Source of the DNA: Trametopsis cervina
Taxonomy: Eukaryota > Basidiomycota > Agaricomycetes > Polyporales > Irpicaceae
DNA: 64,000 bases
Assembly (NCBI GenBank): GCA_022385755.1
Contig: MU278366.1
Coordinates: 362,184-426,183, forward strand
Reading direction: 5' to 3'
The notes below the pieces were generated by a model. That model made no database searches, was not told the origin of the DNA, and saw nothing but the letters and a program-made list of their open reading frames with translations. Below, one piece after another: positions 13,138 to 25,476 of this stretch (position 1 is the stretch's first letter; every line of letters starts with the position of its first letter). A program made the position numbers and the translations under genes.

Positions 13138-16036
13138 ATGGCGATAGAACCGGAGCATTCGACAGAGTCTCAACGACCCGACCCGCGAACGCTAACAACA
13201 CTACCTGACATACTCTCATCTCTTTCTATACTCGAGCAAGAGGAGACTGAGGTGTCTACCTCTCTAACAGAGCTTCTCGCGGACAAACAGCCCATTGTCG
13301 ACTCTCTGACCCGCCTACATTCTCTGGTTCCTCGGCTGAATGAGCTATACGATGAAGCCGCTCTGCTCTCGGGGACCGTGTCCGCCACGGCCAAAACGGC
13401 GGATCGTGTAGGAGGACGCGTTCGATTGCTGGACGAGGAGATGAAACGCGTGCGGGAGGCTGGGGAAAGGGTTGGGCAAGTTATGGAGCTTAAGGTGTGT
13501 ACTGCTCGTGGATCTGTCCACATTGCACCCTATTCACCGTGTGCATGTCTCTGCGTTTGTTCAGACTTCACTCGCAGCACTGCAGTATGCGATGGAATCG
13601 CAGGACTGGGAGTCTGCCACCCGACACTGCGCCCGTGCAATGAGCATACCGCTGGACGTGACCTCTGGTCCGTTCGCCGAAACCGCTGTTGTGAGTACCC
13701 CAGCACCGCATGTCGCCACCAGCTCTCATAGGCTGAATTCAGCCCACAGCAGAAAACCCATTGCCCCCTGCGCAGGCTCTGCAGACGGCGCGTGAGCAAT
13801 TGCTCAACATATTCCGCGAGCAGTTCGAGCAGGCGTCGACATCCCGCGATGCTGCTGCTACGAGTCGGTTCTTCAAACTGTTCCCTGCGATTGGGTGGGA
13901 GACGGAGGGCTTACAAGCCTATGCATCCTTTGTGGTTGACCTCGTGAAGATTCGCGCACCGGCATCGGCGAAGAGTGAGTGCATGTCTCACTATTGCTTG
14001 CGTTGCTTTGATACTTATGAGCTATTGTAGCTTCCTCTCCGTTGTATTTCATCACGGCACTGACTGCTCTGTTCGAGAGCATCGCTATGATAGTCGACCA
14101 ACACCAACCTGTGGTTGAGAAGTATTACGGTGCGGGAAAGATGGCTACCGTGCTTGAACGGCTGCTCCAGGAGTCAGACCGGGTGACGAAGAGTCTTATA
14201 GACAACTGGGTCGAGGAGCGGTCGATGAAGAGAAAGGTGAGACTCGTCCATATCCACGTACAACCTATTGCCTTGGTTTGACGGACCTTCACCCAGTTGT
14301 CAGATGTCGCCAATCCAACGTTCCAAGCTCTCTCTACGACGTCAGCGCCCCCTCTGCGACGAGCAGTCTCGACAATGGGCGCCGCAGAGGAGGATGTCGT
14401 CGATGCCAGAGATATTGACAAGGTTCTGACAGAGGTGTCTGGCATGGGAGGGAGATGGAGCTTGTTCCGCAAATTCTTGTATGACCGATTGGAGGTAATG
14501 TATATCATTCGGAGAGTCATCGAGATGGCGTAGAACTGACAATCCGTGCACAACCTCAGGAGGAAGAAGAGGACGCCGACGATGAGAAAACAATAGAGGA
14601 CGTACCTCCCAAGTCCACTATCGCTGCCGAGTTTCAGCAAAATGTCCAAGATGTCAAAGATACGGACGAAGTGATCAAAGCCGTAGATTCATGTGCTACT
14701 CGGCAGCTGATACATGACACACTGGAGACATATTACATACCCCTCGAGCTGTGGTACGCGCGGACGATTATTGACAAGGTACGCAGGACTATGCGAGATG
14801 TTCGCCTTGCTCGTCTCACGCCATCGGCTAGGCCCATAGTCTGTCCAAACCGGACCTAACACAGAACCCTGCGATAACAACCACCCCTGACGATGCGTTC
14901 TACATCCTGAAAATCGTATTGTCCAGATTGCTTTCTTCGGGGGACCCAAAAATCGTGGAGAAGACGTCCGAGCTGCTCCGCGAGGTTATGGACCGTGACT
15001 ACGCGGGGGTGATCAAGAAGAAACTCGACGATGTGTATAGGACAGGTGGCTCAGGGACTGCTGCAAGGGCCGAGAAGGAAAGTCGACAGGCTTTCATTGT
15101 GAGTGTCTCGTTCTCGCTACGGTGTGCATGAAGCTGAGAAGTCAACAGATTCTACTCAATGATTTGGACATTTCCTCCTCGCATATGGAGCGACTGATCA
15201 AAGACTTGGTGGCTTCTGACGCCATCGCGCAAAACTTCCTCGACGCTGAGGTAGAAGCTGTCAAAACGAGCATATCATCATTTACAAACCTTGTACCTCG
15301 ATTCCGATCCACGCTGCGCGTAAGTGGCCTTTCTCGCCTCTTGTTCACCGAGCTGAGCGCATCGTTATTACTAGGCCGGAATCGAGCAGCTCTTCAACCA
15401 ACTGCTCCGCCCCAAACTTCGGATGTTCATTCCAGACGTTTACAAGGACGTGTCATACGTTCTCGACGATGACTCTTATGCTACTGCGGAATACAACGAT
15501 GTCGTCCGCAAACGGTTCATAAAAGCCTGGGAAGGTCTGGTCGAAGGGTACAAGGTAAAGTTGATTGATGTAGTGTAGTGAGATTATCGCTCACTCAGGT
15601 TCCAGGACACGTTCACAGAGAGCAACTTCCGACTATTCTTTGGCCTGGCACTCGACGTCCTTGTACGCCCCTGGGAGAAGTTCGTCACGGCTCTCAAATA
15701 TACTGAGGTAAGATATGCATACCCATATCCCTCCGTGATGTGCTGATGATATTTTGTCAGCTTGGTGCAATTCGATTTGACAGAGATTTGCGCGCCGTCA
15801 CGACGTATTTGTCATCGCAGACTGCGTTTGGTGACGTCCGAGAGAAGTTCTTGCGACTGCAGCAGATATCGACTCTGTTGAATCTGGATTCTGTAAGTGT
15901 TATAGCTGAAATCAACGACTTGATACTGATGTCGGATGTTCAGGAGGAAGATATTGACGAATTCTACAATGGATCTGGTATCACTTGGAAGCTCAATGAG
16001 CAAGAAGCTCGTCTCATTGTGGCGTTGCGAGTGTGA
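13138..16036 (+). CDS. COG4: Conserved oligomeric Golgi complex subunit 4
   Basis: Twelve exons (13138-13494, 13565-13690, 13743-13974, 14031-14236, 14297-14494, 14560-14778, 14832-15098, 15149-15319, 15375-15554, 15606-15707, 15761-15892, 15944-16036) close in frame as about 760 aa. COG4 is a lobe A subunit of the COG tether, which captures retrograde vesicles at the Golgi. Recognisable blocks are LQYAMESQDWESATRHC, then SRFFKLFPAIGWETEGLQ, then ALFESIAMIVDQHQPVVEKYYG. An acidic low-complexity stretch (EEEEDADDE) follows near residue 375, and the helical C-terminal domain ends ..GITWKLNEQEARLIVALRV. The N-terminus is coiled coil, as expected. Length agrees with fungal and animal COG4. The gene converges on VPS2, with about 160 bp between stops. 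Confidence 0.92.
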
Positions 16037-16194
16037 ATCTTGATATTTGGATCCCCACAACTCCTGTGGCCTTGTCTTAATTTATTTCTTCTTCTGCTGT
16101 CTACTATATATTCAACTTTGCCTAAAGGTACAGATATCAAGTTGAGAAAGCAAATTCATATGGTATGTAAGGGTATCTTGGAGGTGCACGGTCA

Positions 16195-17145
16195 TCATCG
16201 CCGCAAGGCATCCAAGCGGGCTTGTAAGGCGTCTTCGTCCGTCGTTATACCCCCGCCACCGCCACCGTGGTCCCCGGATGGGCCACCCTCTCCGATTGGA
16301 ACAGCCTGCCGCGACTCCGTAAGCGGCGACGATATGACCAAGCCGGTAGGCGCATCCGTGAGCTGAATGCGCGAGTGAGTTTCGATATACGCAGCAGTTA
16401 AGTGTAATGGGTATACCTGTTGTGAGAGGTCAACACCTATTTCGTCTAGCACCTGCTTGAGAATCTTGTCTCCTTCCTCTTCTTCATCTTCGAGTCCTTC
16501 GTCCATGACATCGTCCACCGCATCCGACATCATCTCTTCTTTCATGTCCATTGTCGCACTCTCCTTCTCAAACTCGTGCATAATTCGTTGGATTTGCGGA
16601 AGGTTTAGACCGCGGTTCATGGCACCCATTGCCTATGATAAGGAAACAACGTCGACGTGAGCCCGAAGGCTTTGATAACGAAACATTAGGTACTCACGCG
16701 TGTCGCACCGCGCATCGCATCCGCCATTTGCTGGTTACTGCGGAGAGTCTGTATTCGTAAACCAACCGCTTGCAACTGCGTCCGCATTTGATAGAACTTC
16801 TGCACGTATCGCCTTGTGCGAACGAGATCCTTCGCCATGACTTTACATGCGTTCTATACAACCCTATCTGATCAGACCGTCCTCCTTGGACAGAAGAGGG
16901 ATATATGGAACTCACCAATTGTCCTGCCTTCGCACTTCGCTTGATGTCTGCTACAAGCTTCTTCTCCTGCTGCTCGAGCTTTGTCCGTTCGCGGTCGAGT
17001 TCGCGCTGGGCTTTCGCGAGGGCCCGCTGATGCTGGCGCAGTCGCTCAGCGGGGGTGACTGTCCTCCCAAATAGCGTATCCTGGGTGTAGATACATGTCA
17101 GAGGGATGTATCACTGGCGACACAACTGCTTACGATGATGTTCAT
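16195..17145 (-). CDS. VPS2: ESCRT-III subunit Vps2 / CHMP2
   Basis: Five exons (17145-17134, 17080-16916, 16853-16698, 16632-16417, 16362-16195) encode about 238 aa; the first holds only MNII. The product is a Snf7-family protein with a basic helical core (LFGRTVTPAERLRQHQRALA, then KRSAKAGQLNACKVMAKDLV). An acidic autoinhibitory half follows (DVMDEGLEDEEEEGDKIL), and the tail ends in a MIM-like helix LQARLDALRR that binds the Vps4 ATPase. Known role: assembly of membrane-scission filaments at endosomes for multivesicular-body sorting and in cytokinesis. A Gly-rich linker (about residues 209-222) before the MIM is species-specific. The gene is divergent from the AN1 gene, with about 145 bp between starts. 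Confidence 0.93.
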
Positions 17146-17289
17146 GGTGGCTGCGGTGGAAGGTGTATTGGCCTGCCAAGTCGGGACCAGAGCCCAGTGA
17201 CGACACCGCGTAAACGCCCATTTCGTTCCTTCAGTTCAGACGACCACCGTCGGTCGCGTACATAATCCCAAAATCCCAAGTCTCGAGTC

Positions 17290-18277
17290 ATGTCTCTCCC
17301 ACAAATAGGTGCTCATTGCGCTCTACAGACCTGCAATATCAATGATTTCCTCCCCATTCGTTGTCGATGCGACAGTCTCTTCTGCAAGGATCACATCTCT
17401 CCCGAGGCTCATTCATGCGCTCTTCTGCAGACAGAAGTGGCTACAACGCCTACTGCGTCAGAGCACAAGCTTCAGAAATGCGCTGCACAGAAATGTAACA
17501 GACCAAGTTTAGAGGCTTTCGTAGCCGATAGCTCCGACACGAAGGGAAGAACACCCGCTGTCTGTGAACGGTGCAAGCAAGCGTTCTGCGCTAGGTGTGC
17601 AATTACTCGCGATTTCTGTGTGACGTCTGGCATCTGAGGCATAGCAGCCATCGTACACCAGCTGCTCACTTATGTACAGGCCCTGACCCAGCGCAGCCAC
17701 CCCCACGAAATGCGGCTGCAAAAGCTATTCTTGCGCAGATATTCCCCGCGAAGTCATCTGCAGATACCGCGGGCAGCATCTCGTCTAGTATTCCTGCTAA
17801 GAGGAAGCCTCCTGCAGCCGCCTCTTCCAATCCGAAGAAGGCGGCTCAGCTTCGTCAAGTAGAACTCATGAAGATGAGGCATCGTGCGCAGCCTGCCGAT
17901 CCGAAAGACCAGAACAAGAACGTCCCAATAGGTGAAAGGCTACATGTGAAAGTCTCAGGCGAAGACCAGGATAACGAGAAAGTGTTTTGGTTCCAGAAGG
18001 TAAAGCATAGCGTTGTTTTTCTTTCCCCATGTCCGTTTAAGGAGCTCTCGACAGACGATGGGCACTGGGAAAGCAGTCGACATCCTCGCAAGCCATTTCG
18101 GCTTGTCATCTAATACAGTGGTATGTTGCAACGTCAGCCTCTGCCTGTCGAATTCTAACGCGTGCGAAGCCGTTGTACCTTTGCAAGCCCGAGTCGGATA
18201 GCTCCGCCGCTCTGCAAAATGACAAACTATTGGTGGACCAGATCGAAGACGGCTGTCAGCTCACCCTTCGTCACTGA
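17290..18277 (+). CDS. AN1-type zinc-finger protein (Cuz1/ZFAND1-like)
   Basis: Four exons (17290-17594, 17639-17999, 18055-18120, 18170-18277) give about 279 aa. Two AN1 fingers are visible: C-x4-C with CRCDSLFCKDH and SPEAHSC in the first 45 residues, and a second with CERCKQAFCARH, HRTPAAHLC across the first splice. The C-terminal part (TMGTGKAVDILASHFGL, then PLYLCKPES) resembles the ubiquitin-like domain of yeast Cuz1 and human ZFAND1, which bind Cdc48/p97 and the proteasome during arsenite stress. That functional match is inference from domain order. The gene converges on the kinase gene, with about 170 bp between stops. Confidence 0.85.
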
Positions 18278-18450
18278 AACACTATTGCAGAAGAATAGTT
18301 GGTGTTCATTGTATTATACTCTCACTATAGCCCACGATACCCAATGTTGCCCAAGCCCCGCCCGCAGATTCTAAGAGCCGTACGAACATGAAGCAGCGCT
18401 TTGCGCCGACTGGCCTTTCTCATATCTTCAGGGTTACGCCGTTGCAACAT

Positions 18451-20068
18451 TCATGCTCGCCTTCGCCCTCTTTCTTGACGGCCCTGCGGACACAACCACG
18501 GATGTTCAATAACACCCATCATCGTAATACGCTCCTTTGGATCCACACAGAGCAGTTGCCCGAGCAGTGATGAGAGGGCCCCATCATTGCACACGTGCCC
18601 AATATTATAAGCTATAACGTCGGGAGCTTGCCTCATAGGTTCGAGGATAAATTGGTTTGTAACCATCTCAGAGAGGATAACACCCAGACTCCACACGTCT
18701 GCCTGCGCGGTCTGATAGGTCCCTCGATCCTGAACCTCAGGTGGCGCGTAGTTCATATTTCCCTCAAAGTCTTCATAGTCGTGCTGCACAAATGAATCTC
18801 TGACAGCGTTTCCGAAGTCTATGATCTTCACCTTGAAATCAAACACAGGGTTAGCATCGTGCAACGCGAAGAGTGGAGAGCTCACCCTTAAGCCTTCGTC
18901 GATGGAAATGTTTATCAACCTCAGGTCACAATGCGAGACGCCCCCAACGTGGAGAATGGCGACAGCAGAAGCGAGTTGTTTGAAGATATCTCTTGCAATA
19001 TCCTGTGAAAGGATGCGTCGGTACTGCATGAAGTCCTGTACGGTGTTACCGTTACCGCCACCGGGGAACCACTTAGGCCCGTGGATTTCCTGGACCTAAA
19101 GTATAACGACGTTAGTTCACAAACGACAAGTAAGCATCAGAACAACTCACAATGTAAACGTAGGTTGCGTCTTCGAAGAACTTTTCCTCGCCGTCAGTTA
19201 TGTACGGGTGTCCTATAGAGGAGGCCAGCACTATCTCCTGCGGGACCCGTCCGAGGACGCCCTCCACCCATCCATCCTGAGGGATACGTGTCTTCTCGAC
19301 AAACTTGACCATGAACCTGCAGATCGAGCCTAGACATCGGGCCTTCATAAGGAATCCATTCGGCGTGGCATCACAAACAAAGTCTGTTCGCAGGACATAG
19401 GTTTTGAGGAACTCGGCGTGGAGGAGATAATTCTCGGGGAAGCGATGCGAGAACAAGCGTGCATTCCTAGGCTGTCCTAGGTGCAGAACAGTTGGAGGGA
19501 AGCAGCGTCGGACTATGTCGCCGAAGTTGAGATGAAGGCGGTCGTGACTATTGTGAGCGTCGTTGTTAGGAATATCAACAAGGAAGTTTACTTTACATGT
19601 GCGATGGAAGGTGGCCGGCTCCCGCTTTGGATGCTTCGGCGTGTCCTTCAGCATGCCGTAGCATATCTACAGCGCTTATTTCAATGCAAAAACTAGACGA
19701 GAATGCGCAGTGGGCCTCACGTAGGCTATGAGTACCACGGGCGTCACGAACACCACGAACAACACCAGGACGATGGAAGTGAGCAAATGGTAATCTATAG
19801 GCTCGTTTTCATGCTCATCGGAGAAATTATTCCATGGTTTGACGGGGGTATACCAGACGTGGTAGGATAGAAGACGGGGGCTGAGACCTCGGAGTGGAGC
19901 GAAGATGTAACCAAAGCTGGGGCCGGACCACGAGAGGACGCAGGAAACGATCCCCGCTATTATGCCATACCAGAAGGCAACACGCAGAGCTTTGAAGGGG
20001 GGAACATACATGGTACCACGGCTGGGGAGGAGGGAGGATTTAGCGACAGTGGGGGGCATGACCGGCAT
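18451..20068 (-). CDS. Membrane-anchored protein kinase with two N-terminal helices
   Basis: Four exons (20068-19721, 19666-19151, 19095-18886, 18831-18451) encode about 484 aa. Residues about 29-58 and 92-113 are strongly hydrophobic (LLTSIVLVLFVVFVTPVVLI), so two membrane helices precede the kinase domain. Kinase landmarks are a candidate beta3 lysine in FMVKFVEK, helix-C Glu in VPQEIVLAS, catalytic loop HCDLRLINI (HCD instead of HRD, Arg for the usual Lys), IIDFGNA, and APPEV. Activity is therefore possible but unproven. No normal glycine-rich loop is evident. The last intron (18885-18832) is 54 nt, has no stop codon and would add 18 residues between HCDLRLIN and DFG if retained. The family and substrate are unknown to me. 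Confidence 0.75.
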
Positions 20069-20438
20069 GCCTGTGGTGACGGTAACTGGAGAAGGTCTGG
20101 TGAGATATGGGACTTTATGTCGTTTATATATCTGAAGAAAGCCTGACGTCAGACACGGCCTCTTCGACGACGAGAGTTCCCATTTTGGTCAGTGTTCTGA
20201 GCCGAACTCGATCGTTCGACCATTGTTTCGGAAACGTCCTCACCTGCACTAAACGGTTGGAATGAATCAGCTTGAGTTCGAACAGATGAGCAGCATGAGT
20301 ATACCGTCTACACCCTGCGTATTGCAGTGAATAATCCTCCTGATCGGTTAGATATGCCCCCATACAGCACTGGGTCTGATCACAACCATAGAATACGTTC
20401 ATAGTAACTTACATCGCTTAAAACACATGCTCTAACAT
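20069..20438. other. Intergenic, between kinase start and GH3 stop
   Basis: About 370 bp between two minus-strand genes. It holds the 3' UTR of the beta-glucosidase gene and presumably the kinase promoter. I see nothing else. Confidence 0.5.
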
Positions 20439-23400
20439 CTACAAACCAGTCCAGCTGAAGTCCTCCTTCAGCTCGAACTCGCTCTTTAACACGATATTGT
20501 CGCTGCTCTTGCCTACCAGGACTTCGTAAGTCCCAGCCTGCGCCTTCCACGCGTCCTGCACGGCATCCCAATACGACACCGCATACTTGTCGAGGTGTAT
20601 GCTGACCGCCGCCGACGCGCCTGGGGCGAGGTCCTTCGCTTTGGCGAACCCGCGCAGCTGGAGCTTCGGCGTCGACAGGCCAATCTCAGGAATAGTAATG
20701 TAGAGTTGCACTACTTCTGAGCCGGCAACAGACCCGATGTTCTTCACTGTGACAGAGGCATCCAGTGAGAAGGACGCGTCATGTGAAGATACAGGGGACA
20801 ATTTCAAGTTGGAGAAGTCGAAATCGGTGTACGACAGGCCGTGGCTGAATGACCGGATGAGTTACTCATGAAGTGCATCTAGGTAGAGGAGACTCACCCG
20901 AAGGGGAACAACGGCTTGATGCTCCTCGCTTGATACCACTTGTATCCGACGTACAGATCCTCTCGGTAATAAATCTTGCCGTTCTCGCTGCGGGTGTTGA
21001 GGTACGCCGGGGTGTCCTCTTCACGCTCAGGCAGGGTCAGGACGAGGCGGCCGGAGGGGTTAACCTTGCCGTAAATAATATCCGACAGGGCGTTTCCTAC
21101 TTCATTTCCTGAATACCAGGCCTGGATGACACCGTTCACGTCGTTCAACCAGGGCATGCTTACGGCTGAGCCCTAGAAAACCAGTCAGCGGAGGCACAGT
21201 TTTAGAGCATAAAGATATGGCTTACTGCTTGCAGAACTACGACAGTGTTCGGGTTCGCCTTCGCAACGCGGGCGATCAACTCGTTCTGTCGGCCAGGCAT
21301 ATCCAGCGTTGGCCTGTCGAAACCCTCGGCCTCCCATTCTGGCGAGAGACCTACAACTACGATCACGACGTCGGACTTGGAAGCAAGCTCGACTGCCGCA
21401 TCGAGAGCCTTATCAGCGTCGATCTTTTCGCAACCGCCAAACCGCTGAAAGACCCGTCAGCTCTACATATACGAGAAGAGGTGCTCCACTTACCACGCCG
21501 CGCATAAGAGCCGGTTGCGACCGGTCTGCTTCAGGGCCCGTCGGAGGCTTCGTGTTGGTATACTCAACACGCACGTCGACGGATTTACCCGCCTCCATCT
21601 TGATCACCGCTTTCTCCTCAACCGTACCCTGTCTGTGGCCATCTCAGCTGTCGACTCAATATATGCGCCCGCACACAGACTCACCCGTAGAAGAACTCTC
21701 CAGGTCGCTGCTTCGTCCAGTTATCGATGGTCAGCTTGCCGTTGACGAACAGCTTAGCGCGACCCGCGACGGTCAGCCCGAGCTCGTACTCCGCTGTCTT
21801 ATCAAACGTCAATTTCCCGTTCAGCTTGATCGTCCACTCGGACGAGAGGCCCGCGGGCAGGAAATCGTTCAGCTTCACGCGCGTGTCCAACAACACAAAG
21901 TCGGCCACGGAGTCGCCTGTCGGGTTGTTGTTCTCGTCGTGCGCATAGAAGCTACATGCCCAGCCCGGCTGGCCGTCAGGTGTCGTCAGGTAGTTCTCCA
22001 GGGTCGGAAGATATTTGTGCGCTAAGACACACTATCAGTATCGCTCTCCTGAAATTTATACAAATCGCCACTTACCGTAGCATCCGACGTGGTAGTCGAA
22101 CTCAACACCCTTAGGTGCATTCGAGGTAAGACCGTCGTATGGAGTGATCACATAACTGGCTTTGAGCTGCGCAGATCCTCCGCCAGAAATAACTCTTTCC
22201 TTCGCGTTGGGACCGATGATGGCGACTTTCTTGGCCTTACACGGCTGCACCGGTAGCACCGAATTCTCGTTCTTCAACAGAACCATACCGTCAGCAGCCA
22301 GCTTGCGAGTAAAGTCACGCGTCTCCTGGCTATCGCGGGAGCCTTCTTTGCCGTCCCCGAAGACAACCTCGGGGTTGCGCCTCGCTTGGCGTTGTACGAA
22401 CTCCAACAGCGTGGTGACGCGCTGGTCTATCGTCGAAACGAGGACCTTCTGGGCGCTGAGCATGTGTGTGACAAGCAGCGGTGTACGCCAGCGCGGAGGA
22501 CCGGGCATCTCGAGCTCCATTCCAGCGTTGATAGCCAAGTCAACGCTGTATGTGCCATACCTGATGAAATGGATTATCAGCAGCGACCGAGACGATGAAG
22601 TGCATGCACAAACCAATCGCTGATAACGGGGCCATCGAAACCCCATTCCTTACGGAGCAGGTCAGTGATCAACCATTTGCTCTCTGATGTATGCACGCCG
22701 TGAAGACGGCCATATCTATGCGATTACGTCCCAGATTCAGCAACGAGTTCTTGTACGTAAGATATAGCACCTACGAAGTCATAAACGCCCACGGCTTGGC
22801 CAACTTCTGCGCAAGCATGAACCTAGAATGGCGCATTCAAGAACGGAAGAGGGTGAGCGACGGTCAATCCATGCGCACGGGTACAAGTAGATTTCGCGGA
22901 GAGCACGATCAGACACGACCGAGTCGGCAGCGGTGCGTTCGTGCTCCTGGTCGTTGCCCACGAAATGCTTGATGGTCGCAGCGACGCCATTGGCCTGCAG
23001 ACCATTCACGTACGCCGCGGCGATAATTCCTAAAGTGGGACGGTTTGATACAGATTGATGCAGTGGAGATTACGCTGGCACTTACCGGACAGATGGGGGT
23101 CCTCGGAGAATGACTCGAACGCACGGCCCCCGAGCGGCGTGCGCTGGATGTTGCACGTTGGGGCGAGCAGGACGACGGAGGACTTTACTTTGGCTTCGGC
23201 CGCGAGCAGCGCGCCTACTTCATGTATCATCTCAGGGTCAAATGTCGACGCCATCGACGTCGCACACTGTGGGGTTCCTTATGAGCACGGCGTCTCAGGC
23301 ACAAGCGGGTGCACTGACCGGAAGACATTGCGCAGGTGTCGATACAAAGTGGGAGGAGCCACGGACACCCTACATCACGTAATTAGCACACTTGTAGTTG

Positions 23401-23575
23401 TGGGTGTATGCGCACTCACGTTTGGCCCGTCGCTCATGCGCACGGCTGGTATGCCCAGTCTCTCGATAGCGGTGGTATTCCACCAGTTGGGCGCGCCGAG
23501 AAGGGAGATTTTCTCATCGGTCGTCAACTTCTTGACGAGGTCCGGGATGGATGCCTGCAGAAAGTCCCTGGACAT
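20439..23575 (-). CDS. GH3 beta-glucosidase with PA14 domain
   Basis: Twelve exons (23575-23420, 23369-23319, 23266-23086, 23029-22879, 22822-22775, 22715-22614, 22560-22076, 22021-21685, 21632-21494, 21444-21226, 21172-20898, 20844-20439) give about 849 aa. The order is the GH3 N-terminal barrel, with nucleophile Asp in GPVISDW (about 229) and [12 protein letters not shown]; then the alpha/beta sandwich ([10 protein letters not shown]); a PA14 carbohydrate-binding insert (about 392-535, [12 protein letters not shown]); the resumed sandwich with EWEAEGFDR (acid/base Glu about 590); and a C-terminal FnIII domain. It should cleave beta-linked glucose from cellobiose or similar oligosaccharides. 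No signal peptide is seen at the chosen start MSRDFLQ, fitting the intracellular branch. An upstream in-frame ATG at 23656 adds 27 residues and is less likely. Confidence 0.93.
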
Positions 23576-24245
23576 GGTGGTCGCTGGGCAAGTCCCTGAG
23601 GTTGCGAGACGAATAATAAATGATGTAAGGAGCTGGAGGGGGAATCCGTGTCCCAAGAGCTCTCACGGCAGCTTATATGTCTGTTTGATGACCTAAGTCG
23701 AGATCTGGGGGTAAAATACTGACGCAGGCTGCGGGAAAACCTCGGAAAGCTGGTCAGATGAGGCTGCCGCGGTGCTGAACCTGGCAGGGAGACGGCGGCG
23801 AGCTGAGCTCGCTGCTATTCGAGGCGGCATTGCGAGTGAAAGGCGAGTGGCCGAAAGGGACCGCTGTGAATGCTGATCCGAAGGTGGTGGTAGAGACGGA
23901 AGAACTAGTCGTCACAAGCGTTGATCTTGCCGCAAGGGGCAGCGAAAGAAGCTCGCCGGTCCCTTCAACTCTCTCTGTTACTAACAATATCCTTCTTCTG
24001 GCCAGGCGCAGCTGGTGGCCACCAGGCTCGCACAAATAGCTCGGATGTAGTCGCACGAACAAATTCAGCGCATACAGCGCAGAATGCCCTGGAATCGATG
24101 TTTGCGTACATGATCCGAATCGGATGCGGAAGATTCGAGTGCACACGACGTACTTGACCTCTCCCCACCATAAACGACGTCGCAGTTCACACAACAACTT
24201 CGCGAACTGCATTTTCTTCCCCTCGAACTCGAACCCAAACCCACG
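23576..24245. other. Divergent intergenic region
   Basis: About 670 bp between the start codons of the GH3 gene (-) and the UPF0538 gene (+). It presumably contains both promoters. Minus-strand frames here lack conserved features, and I see no gene. Confidence 0.5.
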
Positions 24246-24937
24246 ATGGCGACTGAAACGGAAGTGTTGACGAACGAGGCGATACCGAGGACCCAGGCGA
24301 CGCTCACGGTCAGGATCGTCAAATCATTCCAGTTCCGGACCGAGAAACATCTCATTCTTCACAACATCAATTGTGAAACAACAACAGTCGGACAACTGAA
24401 GGATCTGGCGAGACAAGGTTTGTCGTCTGCCGGAGTAGGTTCCTCTGCGGCATGTTGACTATTTCATAGCGATAAAGACACAACCGGGATGGAAGCCGTA
24501 CTACAATGTCCAGCTTGGTGAGTGCCGGAAACACCTTTTCAGCCTGCGCGTCGACTTACGGATATCACAGACACAATGAAGCTATACACAAAGGCACATG
24601 GTGCAAAGGTGTGCACTAGATCTGACTGCCATATTCGAGGAGACTCTAAAGTATCCCTTCATCACTGCACAGACGACAAACTTGATCATTAACCTTGATC
24701 ACGACGACTGGATATTGCAAGATGACTCGAAGCTACTAGCGGACTATGGTTTCGGTACGCATGGTCGTTCCATTTCCTTTACATCGACGGGCTGACCCAT
24801 GACTCTCAGAGAACGAGACCGAAGTCAGCTTCTTCAACCGGGACTTATACGAAGAGTTTAAGAAGAACCCAGAGGTATGTTCCTGTTCCGTCTTCACATT
24901 CACATTCATATTGATCTTTGTATAGACCAAATGGTAG
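24246..24937 (+). CDS. UPF0538 (C2orf76-like) protein, function unknown
   Basis: Six exons (24246-24417, 24470-24517, 24571-24608, 24673-24754, 24810-24874, 24926-24937) encode about 138 aa; the last contributes only TKW and the stop. The family pattern is clear: a ubiquitin-like start (TLTVRIVKSFQFRTEKHLIL), then QPGWKPYYNVQLDTMKLYTK, then TTNLIINLDHDDWILQD, ending NETEVSFFNRDLYEEFKKNP plus terminal Trp. The family is conserved from fungi to humans, but no biochemical role is established that I know of. Its length is the usual one. The gene is convergent with the DnaJ gene. Confidence 0.88.
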
Positions 24938-25476
24938 GAATGGCTGCAGTTCCTGCCTTCCACCGAGGCGGGAACAGCGCACACGCGATGGCCACTTCCA
25001 CTTCTATTTCCGCATCAACAATTCGTTTTCTTTATCGGGGAATATGCCGCAATATATTCTGTACAGTGTAATAGCCATGTAGAAACCTCTAATCTGAGTA
25101 TGTGGGATTGCGACTACGGCGGGATAAGTGTAGGGTACTTGTGCGCAGCGAGGCAGAATGCAACAGCGGGAAGCAAGCAGCAACAAAGAGCAAATCCATG
25201 ACGAGGGAATGTGGGGTAAGGGAACAGGACAAGGGACAGGTGCAAGCGCTACAAACACAACACGACATCTTGGGATACATGCGCGGAAATGAGGGGATGA
25301 GGGGAGAAACCAATGCGATGGAGGAGAAAAGACAGTTCGTCTGCCTGCCTCTACGCCTACAAGGTAATTCTACATTAGTTGCGGTAAGGAGTGGAGTGGG
25401 TGGCGATGAGGGCGGCGATGGCGGCAGTGAAGAGCGGGATGATGAGGCGTGACGGCGATGAAAACCATCGTTCAGC
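24938..25476. other. Intergenic, convergent 3' ends
   Basis: About 540 bp between the stops of the UPF0538 and DnaJ genes. Purine-rich on the plus strand in its second half. Open frames exist on both strands but have no recognisable content, and the region is best read as 3' UTRs. Confidence 0.5.
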
